Positions 22,572-31,398 of a stretch of DNA of 64,000 bases are shown here, piece after piece (the first letter of the stretch is position 1; each line of letters begins with the position of its first letter). The DNA comes from Prosthecobacter algae (GTDB lineage Bacteria > Verrucomicrobiota > Verrucomicrobiia > Verrucomicrobiales > Verrucomicrobiaceae), in contig NZ_BAABIA010000005.1 of assembly GCF_039542385.1 (NCBI RefSeq), positions 62,001 through 126,000 of the forward strand, in the 5' to 3' direction. A model generated the notes under the pieces. The model had not been told where the DNA came from, searched no databases, and saw only the letters and a program-made list of their open reading frames with translations. The translations under genes were made by a program, and so were the position numbers.

Positions 22572-22601
22572 CAAAAAACGCGGTCACCAGGGCGACCGCG
22601 A
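22572..22601 (-). terminator. Terminator between guaB and guaA
   Basis: On the plus strand CGCGGTC (22579-22585) pairs with GACCGCG (22594-22600); on the minus strand the hairpin is followed by GTTTTTTGATT. It lies in the 73-base gap after guaB and before guaA, so guaA is expressed by read-through or from its own promoter. Confidence 0.75.
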
Positions 22602-22620
22602 AAGGTCAGAAACAGGGAGA

Positions 22621-24081
22621 TTAAGACGGCTCGTAATTCACTGGCTCTTCCGTGATCACCACGTCATGCGGGTGGCTTTCCTTCAGCCCGCCAGCGGTGA
22701 TGCGGACAAAGCGCGCCTTTGCCCGCAGCTCATCCAGATTATCCGCGCCCACATAGCCCATTCCAGAGCGCAGACCGCCCATGAGCTGGAACACCACATC
22801 CGCCAAAGGTCCCTTGAACGGCACGCGAGCCTCCACCCCTTCCGGCACCAGTTTGCCCGAGCTATTTTGCCCGTAGCGGTCCCCAGCGCCCTTGCGCATG
22901 GCCTTCAGGCTGCCCATGCCCCGGTATTCCTTAAAGGTGCGGCCCTGCCACTTCACCATGTTGCCCGGGCTTTCCGCCGTGCCTGCCAGGAGAGAGCCCA
23001 GCATCACGCAGTCCGCCCCGCCGGCCAGTGCCTTCACGATATCGCCGGAGTAACGGATGCCGCCATCCGCGATCACCGTCACGCCGCGCGGGCGGCACAC
23101 TTCAGCCACCTCCTGCACCGCCGTGAACTGGGCCATGCCTACGCCCGAAATGATGCGCGTGGTGCAGATGGACCCCGGGCCCACCCCCACCTTGATGGCG
23201 GAGGCACCCGCCTCGACGAGATGCAGCGCCCCGTCCTGGGTCACCACGTTCCCCGCCACGATCGGGATGCTGCCGCCCACGCGATCGCGCAAGCGGCGGA
23301 TCACATCTGCCACACGGGTGGTGTGGCCTGTGGCCGCATCAATGAAAAGTGCATCTGCACCCGCAGCCACCAGGGCCGCTCCGCGATCTGCACAATCATC
23401 ACCCACACCTACGGCCGCGCCCACGCGCAGTTGGCCATTCGCATCCTTCGCGGCACTGGTAAACATCTGGCGCTTCACCACGTCCTGCTTGGTGATCAGC
23501 CCGGCCAGTTTGCCATTCGCATCCACCAGCGGCAGCTTTTCAATTCGGTGCGTGTAGAGGATCTTAAGCGCCTCATCAAAGCTCGTCGTCGGAGTGCCGA
23601 TAGCTAGGCGGTCGCGCGGCGTCATGATCGTCGAGACCGGCGTGTTTTCGTCCTCGATGTACCAGAGGTCACGGCTCGTCACCATGCCCACCAGCGTGCC
23701 ATCCGGCTCCACTACAGGGAATCCGCTCACGCCTTTTTCATGCATCAGGCGCTGCAGCGCGCCCAGCGTCGTCTCCGGGCGCACCGTGTGCGGCGTCTGG
23801 ATGACGGTGTTTTCAGAGCGCTTTACCTTCGCCACCTGCTCCGCTTGATAATCAATCGGGATGTTGCGGTGGATGACTCCCAGGCCACCCTCGCGTGCCA
23901 GGGCGATCGCCAGCTCGGCCTCCGTCACCGTATCCATCGCCGAGGATAGGACCGGGATGTTCAACTGGATGCTGTTGCCAAAAACCGTGCCCAGATTTAC
24001 CTCTCCAGGCAGAACCTGGCTCAGTCCAGGCAGGACCAATACGTCATCAAAACTCAGTGCAAGGGAAGGAATATCGCCCAT
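22621..24081 (-). CDS. guaB: IMP dehydrogenase
   Basis: 486 residues from MGDIPSLALSFDDVLVLPG, the usual IMPDH length; a start 6 codons earlier is possible. It oxidises IMP to XMP with NAD+, the first step to GMP. The (beta/alpha)8 barrel has DTVTEAELAIALAREGGLGV, the catalytic loop GVGPGSICTTRIISGVG (active Cys) and the flap region GAGDRYGQ; two CBS domains (about residues 90-200) are inserted. It precedes guaA, giving a two-gene guanine-nucleotide unit separated by a terminator. Confidence 0.97.
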   Translation of the reverse strand: MGDIPSLALSFDDVLVLPGLSQVLPGEVNLGTVFGNSIQLNIPVLSSAMDTVTEAELAIALAREGGLGVIHRNIPIDYQAEQVAKVKRSENTVIQTPHTVRPETTLGALQRLMHEKGVSGFPVVEPDGTLVGMVTSRDLWYIEDENTPVSTIMTPRDRLAIGTPTTSFDEALKILYTHRIEKLPLVDANGKLAGLITKQDVVKRQMFTSAAKDANGQLRVGAAVGVGDDCADRGAALVAAGADALFIDAATGHTTRVADVIRRLRDRVGGSIPIVAGNVVTQDGALHLVEAGASAIKVGVGPGSICTTRIISGVGMAQFTAVQEVAEVCRPRGVTVIADGGIRYSGDIVKALAGGADCVMLGSLLAGTAESPGNMVKWQGRTFKEYRGMGSLKAMRKGAGDRYGQNSSGKLVPEGVEARVPFKGPLADVVFQLMGGLRSGMGYVGADNLDELRAKARFVRITAGGLKESHPHDVVITEEPVNYEPS

Positions 24082-24139
24082 GTGCCATCTAAGCGGCACT
24101 CAGACGAGTGTCACGCAGAAAGTGACTTCTGAATGCAAA

Positions 24140-24841
24140 TCACGGACGATAAACGCGGGTTCTGCCCGTGTAGGAGTCAATCTGCACACAATAATAGTTT
24201 GTCGGTGCCTCGTTACTTTGAGAATCCCTCGACTCGATCACCATGATGAAGCTTTTATTAAATTCTGGGATTGTGTAGGCTCGGGCGACATCGTTGGCAT
24301 TCGCATCGGCATTTGTTGCAGAGGTCAGCATCCGCATGCTGCCATCTGGGTAGAAGCGCATGGCGGCATAAGAAACATCGCCAGCCGTGGCATTCCCTGG
24401 TGGAGTGAAAAGGTACTGCCCAGTCTGCCCTTCCACTTGCTGGACGACCGTCTGCAAGAGGGGTGACATCCTTTCTTGGGCAGACAAAATGATGCCAGAC
24501 TCCAAGTAATATGGGTCGGAAATGGCTTTCTGTCCCCCACTCGGCAGGCTCTGCACCACCTGATAGGCATAAAAAGAGTTGTCGCTTGGATTGTCCGCCG
24601 TGCTGTCCACATAGCGGTAAAAACGCACTTCCACCTCGGATGATAACGAGACGGCGCTCTGTTGAGCAAGGCTGATGCGGTTGATCAGCGCATCACCCGC
24701 CGAATTCAGCCGGGTAGAGCGCACCACATCAATCAAGGCCGGAGCAGCCAAAGCGATCAAAATGGAGATGATGCCCACGACGGTGAGCATTTCGATGAGC
24801 GTGAAGGCCGACCTTCTGCGGCGCTGAGAAAAAGTTGTCAT
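24140..24841 (-). CDS. Verru_Chthon cassette protein D (prepilin-like)
   Basis: 233 residues. After a short basic leader comes SAFTLIEMLTVVGIISILIA, the prepilin cleavage motif and hydrophobic stem (F at the +1 position, Glu at +5). The rest resembles GspH-type minor pseudopilins: LISLAQQSAVSLSSEVEV-like region and MRFYPDGSMRM. Within TIGRFAM the group is called Verru_Chthon cassette protein D. Last gene of the run A-C-D, 22 bases after C. Probably assembled in the envelope by a type II secretion/type IV pilus-like machine encoded elsewhere. Confidence 0.85.
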   Translation of the reverse strand: MTTFSQRRRRSAFTLIEMLTVVGIISILIALAAPALIDVVRSTRLNSAGDALINRISLAQQSAVSLSSEVEVRFYRYVDSTADNPSDNSFYAYQVVQSLPSGGQKAISDPYYLESGIILSAQERMSPLLQTVVQQVEGQTGQYLFTPPGNATAGDVSYAAMRFYPDGSMRMLTSATNADANANDVARAYTIPEFNKSFIMVIESRDSQSNEAPTNYYCVQIDSYTGRTRVYRP

Positions 24842-24863
24842 GTCTCAAAGGGAAAGATTTGGA

Positions 24864-25973
24864 CTAGCTGCCCCACTTAGCTCCACGCATGGATACCGTG
24901 GCTGAAAAGATGCGGTAATTGACACGCCTGTCGGCCATAATATTGGCCACCTTCGTCATCGTGTCATTGAGGTTTTGCGCAGCATCCTGACCTTCAAGCG
25001 CTTGAGAAATAAGTGTGTCGAAGGGCGGGCTTTCGGGTGAGCTATTCTGGCTGAGCCTGTCGGCGCTTCCTTCATCAATGGCGATCAAAATCACTTTCAC
25101 CAGCGAAGGCAGACGGTGCTGGTTTCCCTGCTTGGTCGGGGAAGCTTCCGTATCAACTGCAGAATCATAATTGAATACGGACTGGAATTGATTGCCAGCA
25201 CCCGCACCCGGAACTTCCACCTGTGGGGCCACGATCAAAGCGACAATGTTGTCGGCAATGGGGCGGGTGAGGTTTTGGTTGATCGTTGTCGCGTTGGTAT
25301 CCATCTCCACGCCTGCCTGTTCATACCAAGCAATGCTGGTATTAGCACCCGTCGGGGCTGCCGCCGCTGCGGGGTAGATGAGGTTCTTTTCGGCTGGGGG
25401 AGAGAACTCCATGAGGCGGTAGCGGAAACGCGGAATTCCTGGAGGCAGGATCTCTGGTCGGAAAAATTCATCCGATGTGTATTGCACAAAATAACCGCGA
25501 CCACACAACAGACGGTCCAGACCCACATAGGAGGGATCATGGGCAACTCCCAGGGGTGCCTGGAAAAACACGGCATGTCCTGGTGAATTGGCCGCACTTG
25601 CCCCCTGCTGCAGGATGCCCTCGGCTGGACCACAGACAAAACGCAGATCCGATTTCCGCAGGTAATTCTGTGGAGCCGTGTTGCTCACGGTGTTTACCGA
25701 ATCAGACAAGTACGAGTTGTCATAATCCACGTAAGAATTCAGCGTCGCTTGGCTGAGGTTTCTTGTGATGATGTCAAAGGCGATACGCGCCTCCCGGAAC
25801 TGGCTGACCCGGGCATTGGACTTCGTCCATGTGCTCTGGACCGTCCCGATGACCTGAGCGCTGACCAGCAGCAGGATGATCAGGATGGTCATGGAGACGA
25901 GAACCTCCACCAGGGTGAATGCAGCCCTCCCTTTCCGGAGGGAGGCTAAAGATTGCGAATGTCGAAAGCTCAT
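24864..25973 (-). CDS. Verru_Chthon cassette protein C (prepilin-like)
   Basis: About 369 residues from ATG at 25973; a TTG two codons upstream also opens the frame. Leader MSFRHSQSLASLRKGR then AAFTLVEVLVSMTILIILLL, a prepilin motif with Glu at +5. The long C-terminal part (PEILPPGIPRFRYRLMEFSP, LPSLVKVILIAIDEGSADRL, RVNYRIFSATVSMRGAKW) is typical of the PulJ-like cassette C protein. It sits 24 bases after gene A and 22 before D, a tight operon. Confidence 0.85.
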   Translation of the reverse strand: MSFRHSQSLASLRKGRAAFTLVEVLVSMTILIILLLVSAQVIGTVQSTWTKSNARVSQFREARIAFDIITRNLSQATLNSYVDYDNSYLSDSVNTVSNTAPQNYLRKSDLRFVCGPAEGILQQGASAANSPGHAVFFQAPLGVAHDPSYVGLDRLLCGRGYFVQYTSDEFFRPEILPPGIPRFRYRLMEFSPPAEKNLIYPAAAAAPTGANTSIAWYEQAGVEMDTNATTINQNLTRPIADNIVALIVAPQVEVPGAGAGNQFQSVFNYDSAVDTEASPTKQGNQHRLPSLVKVILIAIDEGSADRLSQNSSPESPPFDTLISQALEGQDAAQNLNDTMTKVANIMADRRVNYRIFSATVSMRGAKWGS

Positions 25974-25997
25974 GGCCAATGGGGGGTAAGAAACAGA

Positions 25998-28900
25998 TTA
26001 GGGAGCAAAACGTTTGGATTCGAGAACGCGGAAGCGGTAGTAGCTCTCAAGCGGCTTCAAGCTAAACGGATTGGCTGCCGAAGCATAATCCACATCGAGT
26101 CCCGCTTCCTGCATGTCCGTCTGGTCAATGTAACGCTCGACCAGGAAAGATCCGCGGAACTCGCCGACGGGGAGGTCCAGGGCAGGATCAAACTGATTGG
26201 CGGCCACAGAACGACGGGCTTTGCGGATGGCCTGGGCCCGCACATGCACCCGGAAGGTGTTCGAGCGGGTGGTGAACTTGGAATACAAGTTTGCGTAAGG
26301 CTTCTCACGGGTGTTGTCGCCCGTGGAGCAATGGGCACTCCAGAACCGAGCCATGGCGTCCCTGCGTTTCGTCGGAGTATCGACCGCAGAGGCCGAGACA
26401 TTACCCTCAGCCGGCACGCCCGGAACCTCGCTAGGAATCAGGTGAATCTCGCAAAGTTGGGAAGCTGTGCGGAAAAGCCCACCACGGAAACCATCCCCCA
26501 AGTTCGGCGAGAAGTTAAATCGCTCCTCAAACTGGCGAAGTGTACCCTGAACCAAGTTGTCCTTGGTATTGGCGGGGTCCCACCAAAGCCTAGCACCAGC
26601 CCGGAACTGATCCACCACGATGGACCGGTGCCAATATTTGTTGTCAGCCTCACTGCGGAAGATCGGTGCAGAAGAGCCATTGGTACCCCAGCCTGTGCGG
26701 ACACTTTTCGACTGCTCATAGTCCCCATTAGGCAAGGCCGCCATGATTTCACCCTTCATGGCTGCATGGACGGCGGTAGCACGGCGAATGTGCGTGAAGG
26801 GCATCATCTGGTAGTTCAGGTTGATCTTGCCCGCCGTGGATAGAGACTCGCTGATTGCGTAAGGCTCGACCACCGGCATCCAGAAAAGGTCCAGGAGGTA
26901 ATGATCGGGCGGAGACGTGGCACCTGGATGTGTCGGGGCTGCATTGGAAATGCCTCCCGTCACAGGGTTGAGGTAGGTTACGTAAGGTCGGAACAGGAGG
27001 TTCGTCCATGCACCGTTGCCATTCGCATCCCAGATACGTGATGGCAGAGAACCCATGACCACTGGTGAGGGAACCATGCGGTTCGGCGAGAAGTAGTTGC
27101 CCTGACCGCTGGCAAAACGGGCCGACTGGCTGTTTGACCGGAAGTAAGTGGACCGCCATTTCTTGGCATCTGGCCAGCCGGTAAGCCTGAAATCACCCAC
27201 CGAGTAGTTGCCTTCATCCACTTTGTTGATGAAGGGGCCAATGCGTCCACCTGGATCGGAATCATCAAAGTCATAATAACGCTGGATCGAATCAGCGGCC
27301 AGCCGGGTATGAGGCAAATCCGGCGTGCGGCCTGCACCCAAGCCATTGGTACCATCCAGAACTACACTTTTTGGCAATCCCCGTACATCGGTGTTCACGG
27401 CACTGTCCGTCACGCTGGCTGAACCGCGATCAAATCCTGGCTCAGTCCCGGCTGTGTAGGAGGAGAAGTTATGGGCCGTGTAAACATCTTCATTGTTCCA
27501 ATAGCGGTGGGGCGTCCAATCCGTAGCAGGAACGATCTTCTTGGCCGCAATGATACGCGGATCGCCCTGAGCGGGCATTAGGGTGCGCACGACATCCGAA
27601 CCAAAGTGCCATGGCCGGTCCCAGTTAACCAATTCGCGCGCGTCTTCATTGCGCAATTGAATGTCTTGAACGCCGTTTTGAGGATCATTGAGCGGCCCGT
27701 AACCAATGGCAGCCAAACGGTTGGTGCGGATGAGTTCATTTTGCTGAAGCTCCACACCGATGTAGTTAGCGGCATCTTTGCCGTAGATAAGGGCGACCGC
27801 TCCTGGCACACTCTGATTATTGTTACCAGCCACGCGTGGATCATAAGCACGGGTATTGGTCTGAATGTTAACGTTATCCCAACGGTAGAAACGGCCTCTA
27901 ATGCCACGGGTGGTCGTTGCTTGTTCAACGTCGATGCGATTACCAGCATCATCAAAACGGGCCAAGGCACCATCCCGGCTGAAGCTCCACCAGCGTGGTG
28001 CCTGGATGGCTGGGTGGTTGTAAGTGCTGCCGTCGGTATTGGTGTAGTTGACGGTATAGGAGCCTGCCGTGACAATGTCAGGAGTCGGGGAAGACCCTTC
28101 ACTCAGCCGGAAATTGATGATCTGCACGGGCTCCTCATTGGTATTGGCCTGAACATGGTGGTCGTAAATCCTAATCGTCATTTCTGAGGATGAGAAAGTG
28201 AGCTTCTGGTTGTGATTGACGGTGAAGAAGCCGGAAACCAAGTCCATGTTGACCAGCCCAGAATGCACCTGGCTCGTCGCGTTTTCATCATAACCTCCAT
28301 CTGCAGGCATGGTGGAACGACTGCTCACACGGCGTCCCAGGGCCACGTTGCGGAAACTGGCGAAACCACCGATTTCCGGGTGGCCATCTGTCTCATACAA
28401 AGGACGCTCACTGCGAAGGGCCACGGCATCATTGGTGGGGAAAATGGCGCGACCATTGACTTCAATGCTGTTCAGATTTGTAACCACAATGGTGTAATCT
28501 GGATTGATCTCCGTGTAGGCGGCCGAAGGGCAGAAGAACTCAAGCTGCAGAAGAGCCTGCACGCGTTTTTGATTGATGGCCAGTGGCGTATCAAAATCCA
28601 AGGTCCAGTTCCAGTTGCGCCAGTCATACCCTGGATGCAGGCGGTAATAACGGCCATAGTTAGGGCTGGTTTCCGGTGCGGCAACGCCTGTCGTTCCATA
28701 AAATCCGGCCTGCTGAGGGTTACGCAGGGGGGGGTAATTGGAATAATAACGTTCCTTGATCATGTTGGCGGCTGGCGTGACGCCATCCGGCTGGGTAGTG
28801 CCATTTCTCCAGTGGACAGCATCCACATTGGTGAGGCGAGCTGTGCCGCCATCAAAACCGTTCGGGAAGCCATGCAAGATGTGGAACCCTTCCAGATCTT

Positions 28901-31247
28901 CTTCACGAACGCGGAGGGCTGTGCGGCCACCGCTGACCACTGGAATGGCCGCCTGGGCAGCGGCATCCAGATTGCCAGGAGCAATGGCCGGAATTCTGAA
29001 ATCACCTGGCTTTGCCGTCGGACCGGTCTCAAGGGCAGGAATTCTCCAACTATACATGTCGGGCTGGCCATCGGCGGTACAAATGAACTGAAGCCCGATT
29101 TCACTCAGAGAGATGAAGCGGCCAAAACCCCGAATAGCCTCAGGGGGCACCGTGGGACTTTTCCAAGTGGGGTGCTCCGAAGGTGTCACCTGACCGTGAC
29201 CAGGCAGAAAGCGATCTGCAAAAGGATCCGCCAAGTTCGTGGCGTTGGAGGCATTCCGGACGACTCCAGGCGTGAATGTTTTGAACTGACCCTGTTGCGT
29301 ATCCCGTATTTTGTAAAGATTTGTCCAAGCCATGTCGTTGCTCTGAAGCCAGTTGCTGCGGCTCTGGGGCACCATGAAGCTATCATAAAGATTGGTGCTG
29401 CGGATGTAGTCAAACATGCTCACCAGAAGCTGGCGCGCATTGTCCACTCCGAGTTTTTCGCTGCTCTTGAAAGACTTGGCCGTGGCATTGCCTTCCTCTG
29501 AAGCGGTTGGGAAAGGCTGGTCCAGAATCTTGTCGAGCATGCTCAACAGCTTGCCGTTCCGAGACAGATTGATGTCAGACTTGGCACCACTAGCCGAGCC
29601 GACGATCGTCGCAGAATTTTCCCGCTGAAAGATGTAGCTGTTGCCAGTGTCGGGATTGCCATTGGTCCCCAGGCGGGAACAAAATTCCATGAGTTTGTCG
29701 AAGCCAGTGCGTTTGTCGATCGAGTGAGACACGGGCCACATGGCGATGCGTGGAAGGCCGAAAAGGTTGATCTCACTGCCTCGGCTCTGAGCTGTGAGGA
29801 AGGCGCTCGAACGCTCCAGACTGGTCTTGTTAAACAAAGTCACGCGGTCATTGACCTGGGCGGAGTTGAGGATACGACGTCCGGCATTAGCCCCCTGGGC
29901 AAAGAGCAGCTCATCCACGCTGGAGTAAAGACGCTCTCCCATGGCCACGGCAATCGCAGAGGCATTATTGGTATCTCCGGTGACCGTTCGATAGTCATCC
30001 TGCTCGAAGGTGGTGGTCCCCGCCTTGCTGCCGCCGGTGTGAATGCGCGGCATGATTTCATAAAGCCGCTCTTTGACAGCAAGGATAGTTGACTGCTCTG
30101 TGCCGGAGACCGGACCCCGAAGGCCATAGGTATCCAGGCTGCGATTTTCATCCTGAAGTGGGTTCGGGTAGAATACGCTGCTGAGGGCAACAGTCGCAGG
30201 ATGGCCAGGGAAACGTTGATATTCGCTGCGTGCAGGTGGAAAGTCGGCCCAGCGGTGGTCACGCTCATGGTAATAGATCGGCAGACCGGCATAGGTCGGC
30301 TCAGCAGCGGTGTTGATGTTGATCTTGCTGGTTTCGTCGTCCGTCCAGAATGCGACACGACCGACGATGGGATTGGCTTCGGAAGGGACGCCATACTGCT
30401 CATTGGCATCCACCGAAGGCCCCTGACCCAGGCCACCTTCCGCGCTATTGAGCACGCGGAACTCCAACGAGTCTTCCAGCAGGTATCCGACAGCGCCGTC
30501 TTTCAGCACATACAGCCACTGGACGGGCATCGCCAAACGCAGTTGGTCAATCCCGGCGCCAGCGCCGGTAGGCTTGATAATGGGCTGTAAAGCATCGCCC
30601 ACGGCACCGTCGCCAATGTTGTTAGAGTTGATCTGCGTATTGGTGTCGTAAGAGAAGCCTTCCACCGGCACCTCGGCGTTGGTTGGGTCAATGTCCTGAC
30701 CAGCGCGCGGATCAATGATCGGGAAAAAAATCTGGGCATTGTCCTGGTTCGTCTGGGCTCCCGTGACCACGCCTTTGATGACGGGATCATTCATGTCCAC
30801 GTATCGGGCGGCATTTCTGACGTCGTTCCAATTGCTGGGTGGCTCTGACTGGCTCACAAACTCGCGTTCCCGGACATTCAGACCACCGCCCGCACCTCGA
30901 AAGATCATGTCCTTGTCAGAGAAGAGCTTGTAGCCAGCCAGGAATGCGCCACTGGCAGCGTATTTACGGACGGCACCGGGCTGGGTGGCATGGATCACTG
31001 GCACGCCCTCGCTTTCACGGGCTGCACCAGAACGAATCTGGGCGATGACCATGTTCACAGCCGTATCCGCAAAGCGGCGCGAAGCCTGGGAAGCGGAGTA
31101 AATGTTCGTGGCCTTGTTCTCAGTGTCTGCAACACTCAAGAAGGCCAGGATAACGATGGTAGCCAAGGCGAGCATCGAAAGAACGATGATCAAGGCTAAC
31201 CCTTGGTGACGCCGGGCGTCTGCAAGGAAGAGGCGGATGTGTTTCAT
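25998..31247 (-). CDS. Verru_Chthon cassette protein A, very large
   Basis: 1749 residues. N-terminal HQGLALIIVLSMLALATIVI is a GspK/PilX-like membrane stem and is followed by SVADTENKATNIYSASQASR, a pattern of the cassette A family. The bulk is periplasmic, rich in Asn/Arg/Tyr, with segments about a display of dates of assembly not recognisable as enzymes. It likely forms the tip or core of the pseudopilus-like structure made with B, C and D. A promoter-like sequence and the terminator of the giant gene lie just upstream, so A-C-D probably form their own transcription unit. Confidence 0.85.
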   Translation of the reverse strand: MKHIRLFLADARRHQGLALIIVLSMLALATIVILAFLSVADTENKATNIYSASQASRRFADTAVNMVIAQIRSGAARESEGVPVIHATQPGAVRKYAASGAFLAGYKLFSDKDMIFRGAGGGLNVREREFVSQSEPPSNWNDVRNAARYVDMNDPVIKGVVTGAQTNQDNAQIFFPIIDPRAGQDIDPTNAEVPVEGFSYDTNTQINSNNIGDGAVGDALQPIIKPTGAGAGIDQLRLAMPVQWLYVLKDGAVGYLLEDSLEFRVLNSAEGGLGQGPSVDANEQYGVPSEANPIVGRVAFWTDDETSKININTAAEPTYAGLPIYYHERDHRWADFPPARSEYQRFPGHPATVALSSVFYPNPLQDENRSLDTYGLRGPVSGTEQSTILAVKERLYEIMPRIHTGGSKAGTTTFEQDDYRTVTGDTNNASAIAVAMGERLYSSVDELLFAQGANAGRRILNSAQVNDRVTLFNKTSLERSSAFLTAQSRGSEINLFGLPRIAMWPVSHSIDKRTGFDKLMEFCSRLGTNGNPDTGNSYIFQRENSATIVGSASGAKSDINLSRNGKLLSMLDKILDQPFPTASEEGNATAKSFKSSEKLGVDNARQLLVSMFDYIRSTNLYDSFMVPQSRSNWLQSNDMAWTNLYKIRDTQQGQFKTFTPGVVRNASNATNLADPFADRFLPGHGQVTPSEHPTWKSPTVPPEAIRGFGRFISLSEIGLQFICTADGQPDMYSWRIPALETGPTAKPGDFRIPAIAPGNLDAAAQAAIPVVSGGRTALRVREEDLEGFHILHGFPNGFDGGTARLTNVDAVHWRNGTTQPDGVTPAANMIKERYYSNYPPLRNPQQAGFYGTTGVAAPETSPNYGRYYRLHPGYDWRNWNWTLDFDTPLAINQKRVQALLQLEFFCPSAAYTEINPDYTIVVTNLNSIEVNGRAIFPTNDAVALRSERPLYETDGHPEIGGFASFRNVALGRRVSSRSTMPADGGYDENATSQVHSGLVNMDLVSGFFTVNHNQKLTFSSSEMTIRIYDHHVQANTNEEPVQIINFRLSEGSSPTPDIVTAGSYTVNYTNTDGSTYNHPAIQAPRWWSFSRDGALARFDDAGNRIDVEQATTTRGIRGRFYRWDNVNIQTNTRAYDPRVAGNNNQSVPGAVALIYGKDAANYIGVELQQNELIRTNRLAAIGYGPLNDPQNGVQDIQLRNEDARELVNWDRPWHFGSDVVRTLMPAQGDPRIIAAKKIVPATDWTPHRYWNNEDVYTAHNFSSYTAGTEPGFDRGSASVTDSAVNTDVRGLPKSVVLDGTNGLGAGRTPDLPHTRLAADSIQRYYDFDDSDPGGRIGPFINKVDEGNYSVGDFRLTGWPDAKKWRSTYFRSNSQSARFASGQGNYFSPNRMVPSPVVMGSLPSRIWDANGNGAWTNLLFRPYVTYLNPVTGGISNAAPTHPGATSPPDHYLLDLFWMPVVEPYAISESLSTAGKINLNYQMMPFTHIRRATAVHAAMKGEIMAALPNGDYEQSKSVRTGWGTNGSSAPIFRSEADNKYWHRSIVVDQFRAGARLWWDPANTKDNLVQGTLRQFEERFNFSPNLGDGFRGGLFRTASQLCEIHLIPSEVPGVPAEGNVSASAVDTPTKRRDAMARFWSAHCSTGDNTREKPYANLYSKFTTRSNTFRVHVRAQAIRKARRSVAANQFDPALDLPVGEFRGSFLVERYIDQTDMQEAGLDVDYASAANPFSLKPLESYYRFRVLESKRFAP

Positions 31248-31283
31248 GGCAGTAAAAGGGGGGAAATTTATTTCTTTTTTTCG

Positions 31284-31312
31284 ATTAAATCGGAAACACG
31301 AAATCTTTTCAA
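31284..31312 (-). promoter_or_regulatory. Promoter for cassette genes A-C-D
   Basis: On the minus strand TTGAAA (31312-31307), a 17-base spacer and TTTAAT (31289-31284), about 37 bases before the A start codon. It lies after the terminator of the giant gene, in the correct place to restart transcription. Confidence 0.55.
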
Positions 31313-31357
31313 GTCATTGCTCAGTATATACTTCGTTATTACAGTCGATTTTTGCCC

Positions 31358-31391
31358 AAAAAAAGCCCCTGGAGGATTATTCCTCCAGGGG
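31358..31391 (-). terminator. Strong terminator after the giant repeat gene
   Basis: Perfect 11-bp stem CCCCTGGAGGA (31366-31376) with TCCTCCAGGGG (31381-31391), loop TTAT; on the minus strand followed by C then seven T. It ends 8 bases downstream of the stop codon. Confidence 0.92.
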
Positions 31392-31398
31392 AAGGGGT

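Noticed and set aside
24110-24126. GTCAC/GTGAC hairpin between the cassette D gene and guaB as a terminator
   Set aside because: Short stem, 7-base loop and no T-run on the minus strand.
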